Below, piece by piece: positions 19,222 through 23,468 of a DNA stretch of 23,468 nt (its first letter is position 1; each line of letters begins with the position of its first letter). The notes under the pieces were generated by a model. That model was not told where the DNA came from and ran no database searches. It was given only the letters and a program-made list of their open reading frames with translations. Source of the DNA: Paramacrobiotus metropolitanus (lineage: Eukaryota; Tardigrada; Eutardigrada; Parachela; Macrobiotidae); assembly GCF_019649055.1 (NCBI RefSeq), contig NW_026570645.1:1-23468 (forward strand), written 5' to 3'. A program made the position numbers and the translations under genes.

Positions 19222-19805
19222 TCACAACAGCAAAACTTCATTTAAACTATCCACTCCGTCCATTGTGCCAAGGATAGATGCTGCATTTCCACGCTGAATC
19301 TCCAGCGATATTCGTTGTCGTGAAAACTCATGCGATCGACGCTCTCCTGTATGCTCTTGAAGTCTTTTGCCCAACTCCTTCACGATGGCGATAGCCGACG
19401 GGCCCCAGGGGCCCATCGTTTCAAAGGCGATGGGAGAAAAGATATAACGCCCTAGCAGATACGCATACCGTCGGGACTTCTTATCTTCGGCTTGTACAGC
19501 AGCAGCTCCAGCCGAAACCGACGTCGATAAGAGATGGGAAAAGGCCATTGTGTCAACGCACGTCACATCCCAGGCCAGACACATTCCTCTTTTCCAGGCG
19601 AAGGTTGTACAACCGTCAGGGCGTTGATCTGTTGTAGAGGACGTACCGCGTGGTTCCAGCTTAGCGGGAACACCGGCTGAAACACACGCACGACATACGA
19701 TGCTGTTTAAACCTCCATGGCGCGCGTGCCTACCGGCCGAGTAGCTGCACGATAAGCCATGGTGTCCTAACTTGTCAACGCGCTTCTGGCATTTGGTACA
19801 GTTAT
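19222..19805 (-). pseudogene. Cys/His finger and restriction-endonuclease-like C-terminal domain
   Basis: In this frame a Cys/His motif comes first (C-T-K-C at 19800-19789, then HHGLSC), followed by GRHARHGGLN, QRPDGCT (Asp codon 19615-19617), WDVT (Asp codon 19567-19569) and an E-D-K-K cluster near 19480. The set RPDG ... DVT ... K fits a PD-(D/E)xK nuclease core that nicks the target DNA; this assignment is by motif only. The domain ends with FSPIAFETMGPWG and QRISLEIQRGNAASI and stops at 19222. The first in-frame Met at 19584 is not a true start. Confidence 0.75.
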
Positions 19806-20426
19806 GGGCTCACAAATATCCGCTCCAAGACAAAGACCAATAGAGATTTTAATCGTCTCATCGTCGAGGAGGTTACCGATGTGGGCTGAGGGAAGCGCAT
19901 TCAACCAAATACCGGATTCGGGTCGAGACTGAGCGAGAAAACAAGCTGTGTTAACGACGTCACCCCGAAACAGATCCAATAAAACAGAAGCCGACACATT
20001 ACAAAGCGGCAAGTCCCATGTCTTTTGGAGCTTCCGGAAACCAACTTCTGGAACTTCTGCTACGCGGGCTTTGGTTTTCCACAATTCCACTGCTTCTGAA
20101 GTATTAACTGCCGGAAGGTGAGGAAGCATCGATGACAATAAATCAGATACGGAATGAATCGAAGCCAAGTAGGCTGGAAGTGCTAATTCCTCCGCACGAC
20201 GTATGCCAATACCTCCTCGACTGACCGGAAGTGTCGCTTGTCGCCAGCATGGATAGTCATCATGGTTTACCCGGACGTTACTGAGTTCTTGAAAACATGA
20301 GCGCAGTGACTCGTCGATTTGATAAAACAATTTCGAATCTTTCCAGGCATTGCAGCATCTGAGCACATATATTATCTTCGGGGCACCCAAGCAGTGTCTA
20401 AGTAGATTACTGTAGATACAGTGCAT
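19767..20426 (-). pseudogene. Non-LTR element, post-RT linker region
   Basis: Continues the element after a frame change near 20415. It starts LLRHCLGAPKIIYVLRC, which is the usual thumb-like segment after RT in this group, then GGIGIRRAEELALPAYLAS, typical of the same elements, and ends CLGADICEPIT just before the Cys/His motif. The stop at 19767 follows another frame change near 19802. No catalytic residue is expected here. Confidence 0.8.
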
Positions 20427-21345
20427 GGTGGCGAGGAAGAAGTTCTAACCGTTCGCAGGCTGTCTTCATGGCGCTTGATTTCTCGGAAAGAGTTTCGCCA
20501 ATTGCATTATCCAGCACCGGGGCGCCTAGCAAGGTTAGAGTTGAGCTTGACACCACGCGGAGTTGTGGGTGGCGCGAAACAAATTCATCTACCACTGCTT
20601 GCCGTTCAATTTCGGTGCCTCCCGATACAAAAAGTTCACATTTAGCCTCGTTTATGTCCAGTCCAATGGCATGTGCGCTTTCGATGACTCGTCTGAAGTT
20701 TTCTGCAACAGTCGCCGGCGTTCCGCCCAGGGTTCCGTCGTCTAGGTACCAGGCATTAAGCTCGGTATCCAGCGTGGCAATTACTCGGAGCAAAGCCAGA
20801 CAAAACAGCAGCGGTCCCAACGGGTCGCCTTGTTGCACCCCAGACTCAGACGACATCACCATTCCATCAATGAACAAGGAAGAATGATGTCCATACGCCG
20901 ACCAAAAGAAATCATCGTATTCGGGAAAGTGTGTATGTACAGCATCCAGAACCACTTCACGAGATACGGTATTGAATGCATTGCGAAAGTCGATTTTTAC
21001 TAGTGCTTTAATGCTCTCCGGTTTTGACTGGACAAAATGCCTGGCTGCGTGGACGATGGCTTCGGCTCCGCCCCGTACGTTGAAGCCAGACTGCTGAGGA
21101 GTGAGCAAGGCGGTTGCCCGGTCCGCTATTCTGCTGCAGATGATTTTGGCAAGTAGACGACGCATCGACAGTCCTACCGCTATAGGGCGCAGCCCGCCGT
21201 CTTTCTTTCGCAAAGCCAGTAATTTACCTCCAAAGAATATCGGCCGTATATCTGCGAAATCCGTTAGTTCCCCAACGACTGTCTGAGCTTGGCTGCCCCT
21301 CCAGCTGGCAGTTAGTGGCAGGTACGGATTGTACCGTACTACTCA
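20407..21345 (-). pseudogene. Non-LTR reverse transcriptase domain
   Basis: The frame opens near 21345 without a start codon and reads through FADIRPIFFGGKLLALRKKD and GGLRPIAVG. Motif A is KIDFRNAFNTV (Asp codon 20989-20991), motif B GVQQGDPLGPLLF (about 20808-20845), and the active-site box YLDDGTLGG (YLDD at 20737-20748). The family copies its own RNA at a nicked target. YLDD rather than the more frequent YADD is notable. The frame stops at 20407, where a one-base change shifts the coding into the next frame. Confidence 0.9.
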
Positions 21346-21525
21346 CGTCAGGACAAGCTTGAAGTCCACAGTTACACATTTGAATTGTACATACAGTATT
21401 TTGAATTTTCTGATTTAGCAGAACTGCATATTCTGTAGTCTGTACTGCATGTTCCTAGTGATAGAAAACTTCATTGCGATTTAAGCGTTCTGTATCTCTG
21501 ACTGTCTGCTGTGCCATTTGTAACG
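21346..21525 (+). promoter_or_regulatory. Upstream region of the KLHL gene
   Basis: About 180 bp between the truncated end of the non-LTR element and the KLHL start codon. No TATA box or clear initiator is seen. It must hold the 5' UTR and at least part of the promoter unless there is an upstream non-coding exon beyond the retroelement. Confidence 0.35.
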
Positions 21526-23468
21526 ATGTCGAATCCAAGCAGTCCTGTGGATCATCCTCCTCACCGTTGTCTGGTTGAGTTCCTGCGCGGACTGCGTGAA
21601 CAGCAGTCGACAGGAACCCTGTGCGATGTGGTGGTGAAGGGCTGCGAAGAGTCCGCAGTGGGCATTCCCTGTCATCGCAATGTCCTCAGCGTGCACAGCG
21701 CCTACTTTCGGGCCGTCTTCACGCAGGGCTGGAAGGACTCTTCTGAGCCTGTCTTTCAGCTGCGCAACATCGACAGTCGCACATTGAACGAGTGAGTACT
21801 CCGCAGCTTGCCTTTTTTCCAGTTTTAAAGATGAAGGAACTTCAAGGAAGAACTGTAATTTTAACGGGTAGGTTGGTCAAATACGCCTACACCTTGATTG
21901 TGGACCTGAACGACAACAACGTGGAGCGCATCGTGATTGCCGCGCAGTTCCTGCAGATGGGTTCGCTAGAGTTGCTGTGCTGGGACTACGTCGAGCAACA
22001 CATGCGCGTGTCCAACTACCTGGCCGTTCACACTCTAGCCTCCAACCACCACCATCCTCGTCTGGCCGCGGCAGCGCTGGAATTAACCCTTCTCCACTTC
22101 CTGCCGGTGGCAGAGAGCCAAGATTTTTTAGAGCTGGACGCGCAACAGGTGACATAAAAATAAAATTTGACGGAAAGAATGTTCTGAACTATTGAATTGA
22201 TCCATCTGCTCGGCGGTGCTGTTGATATGTGCTTTTACTTAACTTGTGTTGGCAGCTGATTACACTGCTCGCATCGGATAACGTGGACGTCTTCAGTGAA
22301 GATCAGGTGTTGCAGGCGGTGCTGCGCTGGTTGGATTACGACCGTCCGGAACGCTTGGAAGACGCAGCCGCCGTCCTGCAGGTGGTCCGTGTGGCCTTCC
22401 TGAGCGAGCAGTGCCGACAGGATTACTCGATGATCCTCACCAGCGCACTGAAGGTTTCGCCACCGTGCCCGAGTCAGACGACCGGTGAGACGACGCCGAA
22501 CACCAACCCCCGACCTTCATATGGTAAAGATCCATCGTTCGTTCGTGCGATATACCATGGGAGTTTCTTGTAAAACTATTGTCTTTCGTATCAGGAGCTC
22601 TGGAAGTGATCATATGCCTGGGCGGCACCTGTCAGGATCCGGTGGGCAGCGAGGAAGCTAGCGTGGACGTGTTCTGCCCGTAGATCCCGGCCGTGTGGCG
22701 CCTGCGGGATCTGCGAATACTCGTCGAGTGCTGCTCCGCGGTGCTGCTGGATCCCGGTTGCATCCTGATCAACAGCATGCACTGCGTCGGCCGCGTGCGG
22801 CGCAACAGCCGCTACACGGGCTTGTGCCACGAATGGCGCGAGACGGCCCAAGTCTCGACACTACGCCAGGCGGGAGCGCTGGCGTCCCTGAATGGGCGCG
22901 TCTACGCGGCTGGCGGTTTTGATCCGTATGGTGTGGAAGGATCGGAAGCAGCCCTGTCCTCCGTGGAGACGTACGATCCCGTGAGCGACTCCTGGAGCGC
23001 CGTCGCCGCGCTGCCCGTTGGATTGAGCGACTTGGCGATGGTGGCCTGTGAGGGTCGACTGTACGCTTTCGGCGGGTACAACGCGGCGGGGTGTCCAACT
23101 GTGTTCTCCTACGATCCCGCAGCGAATGCCTGGAGCCGACTGGCCGACATGCCCACTGGACGCAGTGGTTGTCGTGCCTGTGTGGCGCCCAGCGGTTTGA
23201 TTTATGTTACCGGTACGTGATCAGTGTGTGTAACACATACTTACTCGTGAAGAAACATATACTTACCCTAAGAAACCTACTGAAGAACATGACTTCCCTC
23301 AGCACTTTGTTCCCATGGCCCCACTACATAATTGTCGTTGCACATACATGCTTTAGGTGGAGAAACGGGGGATGCGGCACTGCGTGTGCACGTGGAAGCG
23401 TACGATCGTGTTACCGATCGGTGGCACAAGAAAGGTGCGTCGGACATCAGCTGGCGCACGCCGGCAAC
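21526..23468 (+). CDS. BTB-BACK-Kelch (KLHL-type) protein, five exons, 3' incomplete, in-frame TAG
   Basis: Proposed exons: 21526-21791, 21872-22148, 22256-22523, 22595-23212 and 23357 to the window end. All four introns (80, 107, 71 and 144 bp) start GT and end AG, and the phases (2, 0, 1, 1) keep one frame. The BTB domain (LCDVVVKG, IPCHRNVLSVHSAYFRAVFT, then LVKYAYT after the first intron) covers residues ~15-125. BACK follows (LLCWDYVEQHMRVSNYL ... LITLLASDNVDVFSEDQVLQ, LRWLDYD) to ~250. Kelch blades start in exon 4 (ICLGGT, NGRVYAAGGFD, VETYDPVSDSWSAVAALP, GRLYAFGGYN). Family members recruit substrates to Cullin-3 ubiquitin ligase. Codon 300 (22681-22683) is TAG. Start chosen at the ATG 21526; the frame is open upstream but has no other ATG close by. 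Confidence 0.88.
21792..21871 (+). other. KLHL intron 1 (80 bp)
   Basis: GTGAGT donor and a GGGTAG acceptor. Removing it joins the end of the BTB core (TLNE) to LVKYAYT, the expected next motif, and avoids the stop in the donor. Confidence 0.85.
22149..22255 (+). other. KLHL intron 2 (107 bp)
   Basis: CAG|GTGACA donor after DAQQ and TTGGCAG acceptor before LITLLASD, at a phase 0 position inside BACK. Confidence 0.88.
22524..22594 (+). other. KLHL intron 3 (71 bp)
   Basis: GTAAAG donor and TATCAG acceptor, phase 1. It separates the BACK domain and its Ser/Pro/Thr-rich linker from the first Kelch blade (LEVIICLGGT). Confidence 0.8.
22681..22683 (+). other. In-frame TAG in KLHL exon 4
   Basis: The codon lies between DVFCP and IPAVWRLRDL, inside the first Kelch blade, with clear Kelch coding sequence on both sides in one frame. 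It would remove all later Kelch blades. A single C to T change from CAG would explain it. An intron ending at this TAG would have to be only ~42 bp long (GTGGGC at 22642) and would delete blade residues. Confidence 0.85.
23213..23356 (+). other. KLHL intron 4 (144 bp)
   Basis: GTACGT donor and CTTTAG acceptor, phase 1. It splits the Kelch motif YVTGG exactly between its glycines, a common place for KLHL introns. Confidence 0.85.

Larger units (their letters stand above)
19140..21345 (-). mobile_element. 5'-truncated non-LTR retrotransposon with RT, Cys/His finger and PD-(D/E)xK-like domain
   Basis: On the minus strand the order is RT, a linker, a Cys/His motif and a C-terminal nuclease-like domain, then a short 3' UTR with AATAAA (minus strand, 19171-19166). 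There is no LTR. Homology begins abruptly near 21345 within the segment just before RT, so the 5' part is absent, as is usual after aborted target-primed reverse transcription. Two frame changes (near 20415 and 19802) break the ORF. RT followed by finger and nuclease is the order of the R2/R4/NeSL/CRE-type elements with a restriction-like endonuclease. Confidence 0.85.

Noticed and set aside
21511-21525. An upstream non-ATG (GTG) start five codons before the KLHL ATG.
   Set aside because: Eukaryotic genes seldom start at GTG, and the ATG at 21526 gives a normal N-terminus before the BTB domain.
22642-22683. A 42-bp intron that would remove the TAG in the KLHL gene (GTGGGC ... CCCGTAG).
   Set aside because: Much shorter than the other introns here (71-144 bp), and it would delete residues that fit a Kelch blade.

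Overview
The window looks like a gene-poor, repeat-rich stretch of an invertebrate animal genome that ends in the 5' half of a host gene. Four short spliceosomal introns (71-144 bp, GT-AG), a KLHL-type gene, a Ty3/Gypsy element with an envelope gene and a restriction-endonuclease-like non-LTR retrotransposon all indicate a metazoan. Short introns and the mix of elements would fit a small-genome ecdysozoan such as a tardigrade or crustacean, but the sequence alone does not settle the species.

Layout. (1) 1-8170: ten full units and one partial unit of an ~800 bp tandem satellite, each unit containing an old internal duplication of ~158 bp. (2) 8171-16068: a ~7.9 kb LTR retrotransposon on the + strand (LTR, primer-binding site, gag, protease, RT, RNase H, integrase, envelope, polypurine tract, LTR). 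Gag and the first half of pol are broken by many single-base frame changes. Integrase core plus the envelope surface part form one long open frame, and the envelope transmembrane part follows in an ATGA-overlapping frame. The left flank is satellite and the right flank is not, and no target-site duplication is seen. (3) 16154-17758: a non-autonomous foldback-like DNA element with ~155 bp terminal inverted repeats, a 6-bp target-site duplication (GGCGTA) and a core built from a three-monomer (~92 bp) higher-order minisatellite. (4) 17759-19140: non-coding debris holding a diverged 3' fragment of a non-LTR element and a ~525 bp inverted-repeat element with a perfect 26-bp palindrome. (5) about 21345-19140, minus strand: a 5'-truncated non-LTR retrotransposon with RT (YLDD active site), a Cys/His finger and a PD-(D/E)xK-like C-terminal domain, split over three frames. 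(6) 21526 to the window end: a BTB-BACK-Kelch gene in five exons, incomplete at its 3' end, with an in-frame TAG at codon 300.

Functionally the only host gene is the KLHL gene, whose family usually provides substrate adaptors for Cullin-3 ubiquitin ligases. Everything upstream is selfish or satellite DNA of at least five independent kinds. The most distinctive items are the in-frame integrase-envelope ORF with a class III (gB/jingchuvirus-like) looking glycoprotein, the foldback element carrying a higher-order minisatellite, and the YLDD/PD-(D/E)xK non-LTR element present in two copies of different age.
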